Positions 27,042 to 33,971 of a stretch of 45,147 nucleotides of DNA are shown one piece after another. Source of the DNA: Micromonospora maritima (lineage in GTDB: Bacteria; Actinomycetota; Actinomycetes; Mycobacteriales; Micromonosporaceae); the NCBI RefSeq assembly GCF_902825405.1, contig NZ_CADEAU010000005.1, positions 1 through 45,147 of the forward strand, read 5' to 3'. The stretch's first letter is position 1. Each line of letters opens with the position of its first letter. A program made the position numbers and the translations under genes. The notes beneath the pieces were generated by a model. The model did not search any database and had not been told where the DNA came from. It saw only the letters and a program-made list of their open reading frames with translations.

Positions 27042-27322
27042 GCCGGCATCTCCGAGCGTGGCCGAGGCGGCGCGTCCGCGGCGGTCAGCTCGCAGCCGCA
27101 CTCGATCGGATCGTGCGCGTGCCCGTCCTTGCGGGCCTGCCAGATCAGGCCGAGCAGCTGCTCCTCAGTGAGGACGAACAGGGCCCGCCGGTCGCTCTCG
27201 CGGACCTCGATGTCGAGGCCGAGCACCAGCACGGTGCCGTACAGCCCCTCGGCCGTGCGCTCCGGCTCGGGCAGGGACGCCCAGTGCGCCCGGAAGTCCT
27301 GGAGCATCTGATCGAGGCTCAT
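27038..27322 (-). CDS. Hypothetical protein, 94 aa
   Basis: ATG at 27322 overlaps the upstream stop (ATGA). Contains LEGLYGTVLVLGLDIEVRES-like strands (read EGLYGTVLVLGLDIEV) and LTEEQLLGLIWQARKDGHA with a late CGCELT. Function unknown. Confidence 0.62.
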   Translation of the reverse strand: MSLDQMLQDFRAHWASLPEPERTAEGLYGTVLVLGLDIEVRESDRRALFVLTEEQLLGLIWQARKDGHAHDPIECGCELTAADAPPRPRSEMPA

Positions 27323-27780
27323 CGGTCGGCCGCCTGGAGCCCGGCGCGCACGCCGGCGTTGAACACGGCGATCGTGGCGTACTGGAACGCCTCGTGGCGG
27401 GCCTCGGTCCAGCGCGTGGACATCGGCTCCTTGGCCAGCAGCCAGCCGGTGTACGCGCCGATGCCCTCGATCCGGGCCATGTCGTAGTCCTCCTCCAGGA
27501 TCTCGTGGGCCCGGGCGGGGTTGCGCTTGACGCACTCGGTGCAGCTGACGCTGACCCCGCAGCGGCTGAATCCGCAGCCGGGGCAGCGCCGCAGGTCGAG
27601 GGGCTCCACCGGGCGGCGCCTCGGCGCGACGACCGGCACGAAGCGGCCCTCGGCGATCAGGCCGCCGAGCAGCGCCCGGGTGGCGGCCAGGTGCTGCTCG
27701 GTCACCTCGGCGTCCGGGTGTCCGGCGATGTAGGCGGCGAAGCGGCGCACCTCGTTCTCGTCGATCAGGGTGTCGCTCAC
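27319..27780 (-). CDS. Hypothetical protein with a four-Cys ribbon, 153 aa
   Basis: GTG at 27780 overlaps the upstream stop (GTGA). The centre has RRCPGCGFSRCGVSVSCTEC, likely a zinc site. An N-terminal helix (EVTEQHLAATRALLGGLI) and a C-terminal helix follow. No family is recognised. Confidence 0.62.
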   Translation of the reverse strand: MSDTLIDENEVRRFAAYIAGHPDAEVTEQHLAATRALLGGLIAEGRFVPVVAPRRRPVEPLDLRRCPGCGFSRCGVSVSCTECVKRNPARAHEILEEDYDMARIEGIGAYTGWLLAKEPMSTRWTEARHEAFQYATIAVFNAGVRAGLQAADR

Positions 27781-28151
27781 GGCTCGATCCTCTCGATGAC
27801 CAGGGTCGGGGTGTCGTCGCGCCACCAGCGGTTCATCGGGCTGCCCTGGTCGTCGACGGGCCAGGTGGCGCGGTGTCGGTCGGCGGCGTCGGCGAACGCC
27901 TCCCGCTCCTCGGTGGTCATCTTCTTGGTCAGCCACCACCAGTTGCCGTGGAGGTAGACCGAGAAGCAGGCAGCGTCCAGCTCCGGGTCCTGCAGCCGGC
28001 CGGCGGCGGCCAGGGCCCGCAGGGCGGCCCGGGCGTTGTTGCGGTACTCATCCATGAAGTCGGGCTCGCTCGTCAGCGGGTCCCCGGGGTAGTCGCTGAG
28101 GAAGATGGCCTGCGCGACCCGCTCGATGTCCTCCTCGCGCGGCTCAGCCAC
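27777..28151 (-). CDS. Phage-type hypothetical protein, 124 aa
   Basis: GTG at 28151 lies within the end of the lipoprotein gene (8-bp overlap). It starts with an N-terminal helix (EEDIERVAQAIFLSDYPG) resembling a common actinophage small-protein leader ('VA.AIF....P.......R..ARAAL'), followed by Trp-rich YLHGNWWWLTKKMT. Function unknown. Confidence 0.62.
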   Translation of the reverse strand: MAEPREEDIERVAQAIFLSDYPGDPLTSEPDFMDEYRNNARAALRALAAAGRLQDPELDAACFSVYLHGNWWWLTKKMTTEEREAFADAADRHRATWPVDDQGSPMNRWWRDDTPTLVIERIEP

Positions 28152-28482
28152 CGCTGCTCACCTTCGCGCCGTTGCCGCCGAAGCCGCCGCGCGCCGGCAG
28201 GCCGAGGTTCGACCGCCCGGAGCTGTTCCCGGCGGCCACCTTCTGGCCGCCACTGGGCAGCCGATCACCGGTCCGGTACGTGCTGCCGCCGTAGCTGCCG
28301 ACGTAGATGAAGGCGCCGCCGTCGTCGTCCTCGCACTCCTCGGCCGGCAGGATGGTGCGCTGCTCGTCACCGCAGTACGCCGTGTCCTGGGTGCTGCTGC
28401 AGCCGGCGATCGTGGTGCCGACGGCGGCGGCGAGGGCCAGGAACGTGGCCGACAGGGCCACCTTCGAGCTGCGCCTGTTCAC
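28144..28482 (-). CDS. Putative lipoprotein, 112 aa
   Basis: GTG at 28482 overlaps the upstream stop (GTGA). A signal peptide with a lipobox is clear: basic MNRRSSK, hydrophobic VALSATFLALAAAVGTT, then IAGC|SS. The mature part has a Cys pair and a Gly/Ser-rich end (GGFGGNGAKVSSGG). It should be lipid-anchored on the outer face of the membrane. Phage lipoproteins often block superinfection, but no direct evidence is available here. Confidence 0.75.
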   Translation of the reverse strand: MNRRSSKVALSATFLALAAAVGTTIAGCSSTQDTAYCGDEQRTILPAEECEDDDGGAFIYVGSYGGSTYRTGDRLPSGGQKVAAGNSSGRSNLGLPARGGFGGNGAKVSSGG

Positions 28483-28820
28483 GCCTTCTCCGGCCGCAGG
28501 AAGGTGGTGGTGTCGGCGAGCGCCCAGGCGATCGAGTCCTGGCGGTACTCGCCGGCGAGCCGGATCAGGTCGGCGCGCAGCCGGCTGATCGCATCCAGGT
28601 CCACGGGCAGCTGCAGCGCCCAGCAGGCGTTCTGCCACGGGTCGGTCGGCTTGGAGTGCCAGTTGCCGTGGATGTGGCCGCCCCGGTACGAGGCGGCGAT
28701 GCCGATGGCCTGCTCGACGCGCCGGGCGAAGTCCGCCCACTCGCGCTGGGGCAGCTCGTCGTCGGAGTTGCCGATGCTGATGTAGGCCACCGCGCGGCGG
28801 CTGATCTCGGTCTGGCTCAT
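28479..28820 (-). CDS. Phage-type hypothetical protein, 113 aa
   Basis: ATG at 28820 follows AAGGAG at 10-bp spacing. The central RADLIRLAGEYRQDSIAWAL and preceding GHIHGNWHSKPTDPW blocks have the look of a widespread actinophage helper protein of unknown function. Confidence 0.65.
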   Translation of the reverse strand: MSQTEISRRAVAYISIGNSDDELPQREWADFARRVEQAIGIAASYRGGHIHGNWHSKPTDPWQNACWALQLPVDLDAISRLRADLIRLAGEYRQDSIAWALADTTTFLRPEKA

Positions 28821-28900
28821 CGTTGGCCAGCTCCTTTCGTTCTCTCTCTGGCCTGGCGGCCACCGCGGGGGCTCGGGGATCCCGAGCCCCACGGAAGCGG

Positions 28901-29263
28901 TCAAGCGGAGGCACCGCACACGCACTGCTGGGCGTGCGCGGTGCGCGAGAAGGCGCCGAGCAGCAGTGCGGCGGTCTCGACGGCGGCGCAGTCGCAGTGG
29001 TGGTCAACGTGCAGGCGGGTGGTGGGGTTGACCGGGGCGTTGAGGTCAGGGCGGCAGTCGCACAACGGCGACCCGGGGCGCTCCACGATGCGGGCGTCCC
29101 GGAAGCCGTGCTCCACCAGGGCGTCGACGACCCGGCCGGCGAGGTCGGCAACCCACTCCTGGGTGTCCGGGCTGTCATGCAGCAGGCTGTCGACCTCGTC
29201 CAGGCCGTAGTTGTCGAACGGGAACCGGCAAATGGCCATGGCGGCCACGTCGGCGGCAGTCAT
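28901..29263 (-). CDS. Hypothetical protein, 120 aa
   Basis: ATG at 29263 overlaps the stop of the nucleotidyltransferase gene (ATGA). It contains TQEWVADLAGRVVDALVEHG, a Cys-x-Cys (PLCDCRP) and HVDHHCDCAAVE near the end. A metal site is possible. Overlap with the RlaP-type gene suggests joint expression; function unknown. Confidence 0.62.
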   Translation of the reverse strand: MTAADVAAMAICRFPFDNYGLDEVDSLLHDSPDTQEWVADLAGRVVDALVEHGFRDARIVERPGSPLCDCRPDLNAPVNPTTRLHVDHHCDCAAVETAALLLGAFSRTAHAQQCVCGASA

Positions 29264-29946
29264 CAGGCAGTCTCCAGGTGAGCCAGGCGCACGCGGCGCA
29301 GCCACGCCTCGATCGGCGCGGGGTCCGGGTGCGCCGGCAGGGGCGACGTCATGTTGTAGAGGGCACGCTCGGCGCCGGCCAGCAGCTCCAGGGCGATGCC
29401 GGCGTTGCCCGCGGCGACCTGCTCGCCGAAGTTGCGGTACCAGTCCGGGTCGTCCAGCTCGATGCGCAGGCTGCCAGTGCGGTACAGCTCGACACCCTGG
29501 GCGATGAGCCGGGCGAGATGCCTGGCGTGCTTCGCCGTGCGCTTCCGGAGGTCGGAGGAGAACGAACCGTCGCCGCGGTCGTTCAGCTTCTGGAACTGCT
29601 TGGTGGCGTAGCCGAGGTAGGCGCGGCGCACCAGCTCGGAGCCGAGCAGCGTGGAGCGCAGCTCGATCAGCTCGTCGCCGAGCGGGGTTCTGACCTCATA
29701 GAGGCGCTCGGGCAGCCACATCAGCTCCATCGCGGTTGGATTGCAGCCGAGCGCGAGCTTGCAGAGCTTTCTCGCCTCATGCAGCGTGAAGTCAGGGTTC
29801 GTCGTGACGACTGACTCCTTGGGCTGATGCAGCCCGTGGAACTCGACGGTGGGCGCGGCGAAAACCCCAAGCCGGTCAACGTCGGAGCCGCGGTGGGCCA
29901 GCCCGTAGGCGGTCGACCCGACGATGCCGGAGAGCAGGACGTGCAC
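29263..29946 (-). CDS. RlaP-type RNA-repair nucleotidyltransferase, 227 aa
   Basis: GTG at 29946, one base after the upstream stop. The polymerase-beta nucleotidyltransferase signature is plain: LLSGIVGSTAYGL followed by HRGSDVDRLGVF, i.e. G-S ... D-V-D. The following helical region with FTLHEARKLCKLALGCNPTA and MELMWLPE matches the RlaP/YcgL-like family (RNA repair-associated DNA polymerase beta superfamily). These enzymes are proposed to add nucleotides to damaged RNA ends. It shares an operon with the kinase-phosphatase at 30726 and lies 5 kb from the tRNA array, consistent with tRNA repair. Confidence 0.82.
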   Translation of the reverse strand: MHVLLSGIVGSTAYGLAHRGSDVDRLGVFAAPTVEFHGLHQPKESVVTTNPDFTLHEARKLCKLALGCNPTAMELMWLPERLYEVRTPLGDELIELRSTLLGSELVRRAYLGYATKQFQKLNDRGDGSFSSDLRKRTAKHARHLARLIAQGVELYRTGSLRIELDDPDWYRNFGEQVAAGNAGIALELLAGAERALYNMTSPLPAHPDPAPIEAWLRRVRLAHLETA

Positions 29947-29947
29947 G

Positions 29948-30190
29948 TCAGCCCTCCACGTCTCGCACGAGGCGGTAGCCGGTGCTCGTCGGGCGGAACC
30001 GGTTCAGGCGGATCCGGGTGCGGCGCGCCCTCAGGATCGAGGGCGACGGCTCGCCGTGGGCGTCCACGGCGATGACGTCAGCGTGGGTGCTGTCGACCGC
30101 CGTCACCTTGACCAGGCGACCCTCGCTGCGCTTGTCGTTGTCGGCCCAGATCTGCCCGACGCGGACAGCGGGCAGATTCTTCTCGGCCAT
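29948..30190 (-). CDS. DUF6354-like phage protein, 80 aa
   Basis: ATG at 30190. The pattern AVRVGQIWADNDKRSEGR, then VKVTAVDSTHADV and RTRIRLNRFRPTSTGYRLV recurs widely in actinophages (DUF6354). It looks like a small beta-barrel, possibly KOW/SH3-like, that could bind nucleic acid. Confidence 0.75.
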   Translation of the reverse strand: MAEKNLPAVRVGQIWADNDKRSEGRLVKVTAVDSTHADVIAVDAHGEPSPSILRARRTRIRLNRFRPTSTGYRLVRDVEG

Positions 30191-30191
30191 G

Positions 30192-30377
30192 TCACTTCCC
30201 TCCAGAGGTCTCGGCGACCTCCATCTCGCTGGTGATGTCGCGCAGCTCGGTGACGATCCTGCGGATCGTGGCGGGCAGGGAGCCCTCGCCGAAGACGCTG
30301 AGGCCGGCCTCCACGCCGGCGAGCTGCCCGGTGACGCTCTCCAGTCGCTGACGCAGGTGGGTGGTCGTGGTGCTCAC
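30192..30377 (-). CDS. Small coiled-coil protein, 61 aa
   Basis: GTG at 30377 overlaps the upstream stop (GTGA). Product begins VSTTTTHLRQRLESVTGQLA and is helical with regular Leu/Val spacing. Function unknown. Confidence 0.6.
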   Translation of the reverse strand: MSTTTTHLRQRLESVTGQLAGVEAGLSVFGEGSLPATIRRIVTELRDITSEMEVAETSGGK

Positions 30378-30598
30378 GCCGCCTCCTTCTGCTCGGCCGC
30401 GGGGCGCGGCCAGGTCTTCCACTCGTCGAACTTCTCGGCGGGCACGGGCTGGTCGAGCAGCGTGGCCGCGTCGACCTCGGACAGGCCGTTGGCCTGCAGG
30501 CCGGCCATGGCGCGCTCCCGGGTGAAGTGGCCGGAGGCGTAGTGCACCCAGACCCCCTCGTTGGCCTCGCCGATCAGCTGGTGCAGCAGGTACGCCAT
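30374..30598 (-). CDS. Hypothetical protein, 74 aa
   Basis: ATG at 30598 follows GGGGAG at 6-bp spacing. MAYLLHQLIGEANEGVWVHY then FTRERAMAGLQANGLSEVDA. Resembles small phage domains with a 'GLSxxDA' turn. Function unknown. Confidence 0.62.
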   Translation of the reverse strand: MAYLLHQLIGEANEGVWVHYASGHFTRERAMAGLQANGLSEVDAATLLDQPVPAEKFDEWKTWPRPAAEQKEAA

Positions 30599-30600
30599 CG

Positions 30601-30726
30601 TCAGCTCCCCTGCTCGCGGTAGTTCCGGGCGCCGAGCGGGCTGCACCTCACCGCGAGCAGCGCGTAGGTGGCCACCGCGCCGAGCGGCAGGGAGGCGAAG
30701 ACGAGAACCTTGCCCCAGAAAGGCAT
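30601..30726 (-). CDS. Small membrane peptide, 41 aa
   Basis: ATG at 30726 overlaps the kinase-phosphatase stop by one base (TGATG). MPFWGKVLVFASLPLGAVAT leads into AYALLAV, one membrane helix, followed by a basic tail. It is too short for standard ORF calling but tightly packed in the operon. Confidence 0.6.
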   Translation of the reverse strand: MPFWGKVLVFASLPLGAVATYALLAVRCSPLGARNYREQGS

Positions 30727-31691
30727 CAAAACTTCCCTTCATCGACCTGAAAGACGGTGAGCCCGAGCGACCTCCACATCCGCACGACCTGCTCCCGGTC
30801 GTCGAAGACCCCGACGACGGTGCAGCGGTCGCGGATCTCGCGGTCGAAGATCTCCCGCTTGACCTCGGCGTCGGTGCGGCCGTCGCCCTTGGCGCGCATG
30901 TAGAGGCCCAGGGACGGCACGCCGACGTGCTTGGTGAGCCAGGCGGTCGTGTCGGCCCGGGCGGTCTCGTCCCGGCCGGAGCAGAAGACGATCGGGAAGC
31001 CGGCGGCGTACATCGCCCGGACGGCGGCGATCACCCCCGGGTTGGGCAGGTCCTCGGACACCCGGGTCATGTCGAACGGCGAGCGGTCGCCGCGCAGTGC
31101 CACCGTGCCGTCGATGTCGACCATGACGATGTCCGGCGCGCCGGGCTTCGGCACGTACGGCTGAGCGGGCGGCATCGAGACCAGCTTCGGCAGCGCCAGC
31201 TTGCCCTTGCGCTGGACGAGGTAGCGCTCGTGCATGCCGCGGATGGCATCCTCGCCGACCCACGGGTGGCCGGCGATGCGGCGCAGATTGTCGCGCTGGA
31301 TGCACTCCTCCACCGACACGGCGAGGCACTCGTCATTGACGGCCAGCTCGGCGCCGGTGCGCGCGATCATCGCGACCCAGACCCTGGTCGCCTCGGCGGA
31401 CAGGTTGGTGTCGTCGACGATGACGGTCCTGCCGGCGGCCAGCAGCCCCTCGACGGCGGCGTGTCCGGCGATGGAGACCTGATCCTCCTGCTCGCGCTCC
31501 TGCGAGCGGTCGCCGTGCAGGAGGTCGCGCAGGCCGTCGCGGCTGATCCGGGCGGCGACGACGCCGTCCTGCAGCAGCTTCGACCGCAGTCGCAGGGCCT
31601 CGGTGGTCTTGCCCGAGGCGGGCAGGCCCCGGAAGACGATCAGTTTGCCGGCCGAGCGGATCACCACGCCGGCAGTCGAAGAAGTGGGCAC
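30726..31691 (-). CDS. T4-Pnkp-like polynucleotide 5'-kinase/3'-phosphatase, 321 aa
   Basis: GTG at 31691 is favoured because TACGAT lies exactly six bases upstream (leaderless); ATG 31697 adds two residues. The N-terminal kinase has P-loop LIVFRGLPASGKTTEA (about residues 16-31) and VIVDDTNLSAEATRVW (about 95). The C-terminal HAD phosphatase has DIVMVDIDGTVALRG (about 185; D-x-D-G-T) and GVFDDREQVVRMWR. The order kinase then phosphatase equals phage T4 Pnkp, which heals tRNA and DNA ends (5'-OH, 2',3'-cyclic phosphate) before ligation. No RNA ligase is found in the window. It heads an operon with the RlaP-type gene. Confidence 0.9.
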   Translation of the reverse strand: MPTSSTAGVVIRSAGKLIVFRGLPASGKTTEALRLRSKLLQDGVVAARISRDGLRDLLHGDRSQEREQEDQVSIAGHAAVEGLLAAGRTVIVDDTNLSAEATRVWVAMIARTGAELAVNDECLAVSVEECIQRDNLRRIAGHPWVGEDAIRGMHERYLVQRKGKLALPKLVSMPPAQPYVPKPGAPDIVMVDIDGTVALRGDRSPFDMTRVSEDLPNPGVIAAVRAMYAAGFPIVFCSGRDETARADTTAWLTKHVGVPSLGLYMRAKGDGRTDAEVKREIFDREIRDRCTVVGVFDDREQVVRMWRSLGLTVFQVDEGKF

Positions 31692-31695
31692 CCAC
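31684..31695. promoter_or_regulatory. Operator palindrome 1 (GTGGG-N2-CCCAC)
   Basis: GTGGG-CA-CCCAC covers the start codon region of the kinase-phosphatase gene. An identical half-site pair lies 37 bp away. Confidence 0.6.
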
Positions 31696-31697
31696 AT

Positions 31698-31703
31698 ATC
31701 GTA
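31698..31703 (-). promoter_or_regulatory. -10 box of the kinase-phosphatase promoter
   Basis: TACGAT on the minus strand, six bases before the GTG at 31691. The -35 region falls on operator palindrome 2. Confidence 0.5.
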
Positions 31704-31720
31704 CGCGAGGCTTCCCAAAA

Positions 31721-31732
31721 GTGGGACCCCAC
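31721..31732. promoter_or_regulatory. Operator palindrome 2 (GTGGG-N2-CCCAC)
   Basis: GTGGG-AC-CCCAC lies between the two divergent promoters: over the -35 of the minus promoter and in the spacer of the plus promoter (-10 CAGACT, 31737-31742). Confidence 0.6.
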
Positions 31733-31748
31733 ATGGCAGACTGATCGG

Positions 31749-31997
31749 GTGGCAGACAAGACCCCGGAGCCGGACCGGCACGTAGATCCGCGCGTGCCCG
31801 CCCGCGCGCCGAGGGAGCTGCAGGACGCGGCGCGTCGCGCGCTGCCGGAGGGCAAGGTCCTGTCGCAGGCCGTGGTGGCATTCCTGCACGCGCTGGTTGC
31901 GGATCCCGAGCGGGCGCTCGCGCTGCTCCGTGACCACTGGCCGCCAGAAAAGAAGGGGCGCCCCAGGACCAGGTCCCAGGGCACCCCTGACGAGTAG
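31749..31997 (+). CDS. RHH-like small protein divergent to the kinase-phosphatase, 82 aa
   Basis: GTG at 31749 appears leaderless (CAGACT six bases upstream). The core VPARAPRELQDAARRALPEG then SQAVVAFLHALVADPERA follows a ribbon-helix-helix (Arc/CopG) or plasmid-control pattern of strand, helix, turn, helix. The basic tail (KKGRPRTRSQ) could contact DNA. It likely binds the paired palindromes at 31684 and 31721 and represses both itself and the RNA-repair operon; this is inference. Confidence 0.6.
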   Translation: MADKTPEPDRHVDPRVPARAPRELQDAARRALPEGKVLSQAVVAFLHALVADPERALALLRDHWPPEKKGRPRTRSQGTPDE

Positions 31998-32002
31998 CGC
32001 CG

Positions 32003-32203
32003 CTACGCCGGCGGCCGGATGATCGGCTCGGCCGGAGCGGCATGTCGTTCGAGGAAGCGCAGCGCGGTCTGCAGCGGCTCGCAGTCGACGAGCCCGCATT
32101 CGCCGCACCGCCGGTCCTCACCCTGCGGCCGGTGCTTGGCCGCCCTACGCTTGGCGACCGTGACCATCCAGCCGAGGTCCCGACGGCGGACTGGGGCGTC
32201 CAT
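32003..32203 (-). CDS. Small CxxC protein, 66 aa
   Basis: ATG at 32203, one base after the upstream stop. RRCGECGLVDCEPLQTALRF suggests a metal site; the N-terminus is basic (MDAPVRRRDLGWMVTVAKRR). Function unknown. Confidence 0.58.
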   Translation of the reverse strand: MDAPVRRRDLGWMVTVAKRRAAKHRPQGEDRRCGECGLVDCEPLQTALRFLERHAAPAEPIIRPPA

Positions 32204-32204
32204 C

Positions 32205-32405
32205 TCAGCGCCTGCCGTGGAACGCCGCGCCGCTGACGAGCGGCCGGCGAGCGACGTCGCGCAGGTGGGCCAGGGCCTCGTCGAGCGCGGGGCATCCCTC
32301 TTCGGTGCAGCGGTCGCAGCACGGGATCCACGGCGCACCTTCGGGCCGGCGGTGCACGGCGACGACGCTGTTGGAGCGCAGCGCCTCGGCTGTCAGGACG
32401 CTCAC
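32205..32405 (-). CDS. Small Cys-rich protein, 66 aa
   Basis: GTG at 32405 overlaps the upstream stop (GTGA). IPCCDRCTEEGCPALDEALA has four Cys within 11 residues. Function unknown. Confidence 0.6.
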   Translation of the reverse strand: MSVLTAEALRSNSVVAVHRRPEGAPWIPCCDRCTEEGCPALDEALAHLRDVARRPLVSGAAFHGRR

Positions 32406-32614
32406 GACTGGGCGCCCGGCACTCGGTAGAGCATCTGCTGGCCGAAGGTGGGCTGCGGGTCGGCCTGCGGGTGAGCCTCGGCCGGAGGGTGCGCGGGGGC
32501 CGGCGCTCGCCCCACGGCCCGGCGCATACCGAGAGGGCCGGCGTCCATCGCCGTCATCTCCCGGCGGAGCCTCCACAGTCGCCACCTACGTACGGGCCAG
32601 GGTCGTCGCATCAT
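32402..32614 (-). CDS. Basic/Pro-rich small protein, 70 aa
   Basis: ATG at 32614 (a second ATG follows) with GGGAG 8 bp upstream. MMRRPWPVRRWRLWRLRREM is strongly basic and aromatic; the rest is Pro/Ala-rich and ends TFGQQMLYRVPG. Function unknown. An extended frame to 32941 lacks a credible start. Confidence 0.55.
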   Translation of the reverse strand: MMRRPWPVRRWRLWRLRREMTAMDAGPLGMRRAVGRAPAPAHPPAEAHPQADPQPTFGQQMLYRVPGAQS

Positions 32615-33011
32615 CCTCACGCTCCCAAGTTGGGTGGGCCGGGAGGGGCGCGGCGGCGAGGAGACCCCCTCTCCCCGCCGCCGCGACCCGGATGACGGGC
32701 CCGACAGCAGGGCCCCTTCGGCTCCTACCGCCGCGCCCGGCCAGCGGGCGTGGGCGTCCCCCACGGGGGAAGGCGACACCCACGCCCAGCAAGGGGGTGC
32801 GGGGCCATCCGGACCGCCTGGGGGGACCGACCGGAGTCGGGTGCCCGCACCCTGTCTGTGGGCGTGCTGCTCGGTGCATTTCCTGCGCCGGCACCGTGCA
32901 CACCGGCAACCATCAATCTGGCACGTTGCCATTAGGCACACAAGGGGGAGCGCCGATTTAGGTGACAGAAAGTTTGGGGACCGGCACCCGCAGGCGTCGA
33001 TCCCCAGCTCG
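32615..33011. other. 397-bp gene-free stretch, highly structured
   Basis: No convincing CDS. On either strand it can form several strong hairpins, e.g. GCGTGGG/CCCACGC enclosing CCCCCACGGGGG (about 32746-32783), and GCGGCG/CGCCGC (about 32650-32690). The TGGCA-N3-TGCCA palindrome sits at its far end. It may be a long 5' leader of the operon starting at 32614. Confidence 0.5.
32919..32931. promoter_or_regulatory. TGGCA-N3-TGCCA palindrome
   Basis: TGGCA-CGT-TGCCA, the fourth copy of the motif. On the minus strand a further TTGCC half-site follows after 10 bases, as also happens at 11603, so the operators may contain a third half-site. Confidence 0.6.
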
Positions 33012-33200
33012 TCAGTCCCCGTACTCGGCTGCGGCGGCGTGGAACGCGCCGCGGAGCACGTCCAGCGCCACGTCGGGCGGCACGCCGTGCTCGCGCAGCC
33101 GAACCGCCAGGTCCAGGTAGGCGTCCTCGCCGGAGGTCCGCCACCAGCCGTCCCCTCCGGGGATCTGCTGGATCTGCCGGCGCAGCGCCGCGTCGGTCAT
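33012..33200 (-). CDS. Small helical protein, 62 aa
   Basis: ATG at 33200 overlaps the upstream stop (ATGA). AYLDLAVRLREHGVPPDVAL and DVLRGAFHAAAAEYG give two helices, a common phage small-protein style. Function unknown. Confidence 0.62.
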   Translation of the reverse strand: MTDAALRRQIQQIPGGDGWWRTSGEDAYLDLAVRLREHGVPPDVALDVLRGAFHAAAAEYGD

Positions 33201-33586
33201 CTCCACCTGCGACCTCGGGGGATCTGGACGCGGGCCACGGCCGGCGCGCGGCAGTCCGAGCGGCGCCGGCGCAGCAGGGTCTTGGCGTCGGCCAGGGTGG
33301 CCGGCCGCGGCCCGGGCCCGCCGCAGCCGCACGAGTCGAACAGCGGTCCATCGTGGCGGTAGCGCGGGTCGACCGCCCGGCGGCCAGCCTCGACGAGCAT
33401 GGCGATCTTGCGCCACTGCGCGCGGTTGCCCCGCCGGGGAGCGTGGAAGTCACGGCCCAGCTCGACCATCGGCTGCCGGCAGTCCGGGCAGCGCGGCGCG
33501 GCCTGCTGCGGGTGCTTGGCGCTGCGCCGGCAGGCCACGCAGCCGAAGTGCGTCTTGACCTGGGAGAACATGCTGTATCGGCACAT
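33197..33586 (-). CDS. Zinc-ribbon phage protein, 129 aa
   Basis: ATG at 33586. MCRYSMFSQVKTHFGCVACR, then APRCPDCRQPMVELGRDFHA and QWRKIAMLVEAG. The two CxxC pairs and the 'LGxDFxAPxR' segment identify a widespread actinophage zinc-ribbon protein of unknown function. Confidence 0.75.
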   Translation of the reverse strand: MCRYSMFSQVKTHFGCVACRRSAKHPQQAAPRCPDCRQPMVELGRDFHAPRRGNRAQWRKIAMLVEAGRRAVDPRYRHDGPLFDSCGCGGPGPRPATLADAKTLLRRRRSDCRAPAVARVQIPRGRRWR

Positions 33587-33588
33587 GG

Positions 33589-33747
33589 TTACTCCTCCTG
33601 GGCGGTCAGGCGCTTGCCCTCGCGGCGAGCCCGCCGGCGCAGCCCTCGCTTGATCCGCGAAGTGACGCCGGCGCGCCGCAGGAAGGGGTAGGTCCGCCGG
33701 TGCTCGATGGCGTCCTGCTCGTCGCCGCTGTTCAGCTTCTGCTTCAC
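33589..33747 (-). CDS. Small basic protein, 52 aa
   Basis: GTG at 33747 overlaps the upstream stop (GTGA). VKQKLNSGDEQDAIEHRRTY then a strongly basic tail (GLRRRARREGKR). Function unknown; a nucleic-acid-binding role is possible. Confidence 0.6.
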   Translation of the reverse strand: MKQKLNSGDEQDAIEHRRTYPFLRRAGVTSRIKRGLRRRARREGKRLTAQEE

Positions 33748-33965
33748 GCCGCCTCCCCTTGCCGATGGTCGACCACGATCGAGGCTCGGGCGGCGAGCGG
33801 GCTCAACCGTCGCCGATCCTCGGCGGCCATGAAGGCGGTCGTCGCCGGCTGGCCGAGGAGGTCGACGGTCAGGTGGGCGCGCTCGGCCTCCAGCGGCCAG
33901 CGCTTCGTGGTCATGCCGCCGTCGTCGTGCTCGATCAGGTGGATGATCGTGTGCTTGTCCGCCAC
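33744..33965 (-). CDS. Hypothetical protein, 73 aa
   Basis: GTG at 33965. VADKHTIIHLIEHDDGGMTT then HLTVDLLGQPATTAFMAAED. Beta-rich; no family recognised. Confidence 0.6.
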   Translation of the reverse strand: MADKHTIIHLIEHDDGGMTTKRWPLEAERAHLTVDLLGQPATTAFMAAEDRRRLSPLAARASIVVDHRQGEAA

Positions 33966-33971
33966 GGTGCT

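Noticed and set aside
32725-32941. Coding sequence upstream of 32614
   Set aside because: Frames are Pro/Arg/Gly-rich, start codons lack ribosome-binding sites, and the region is dominated by hairpins.
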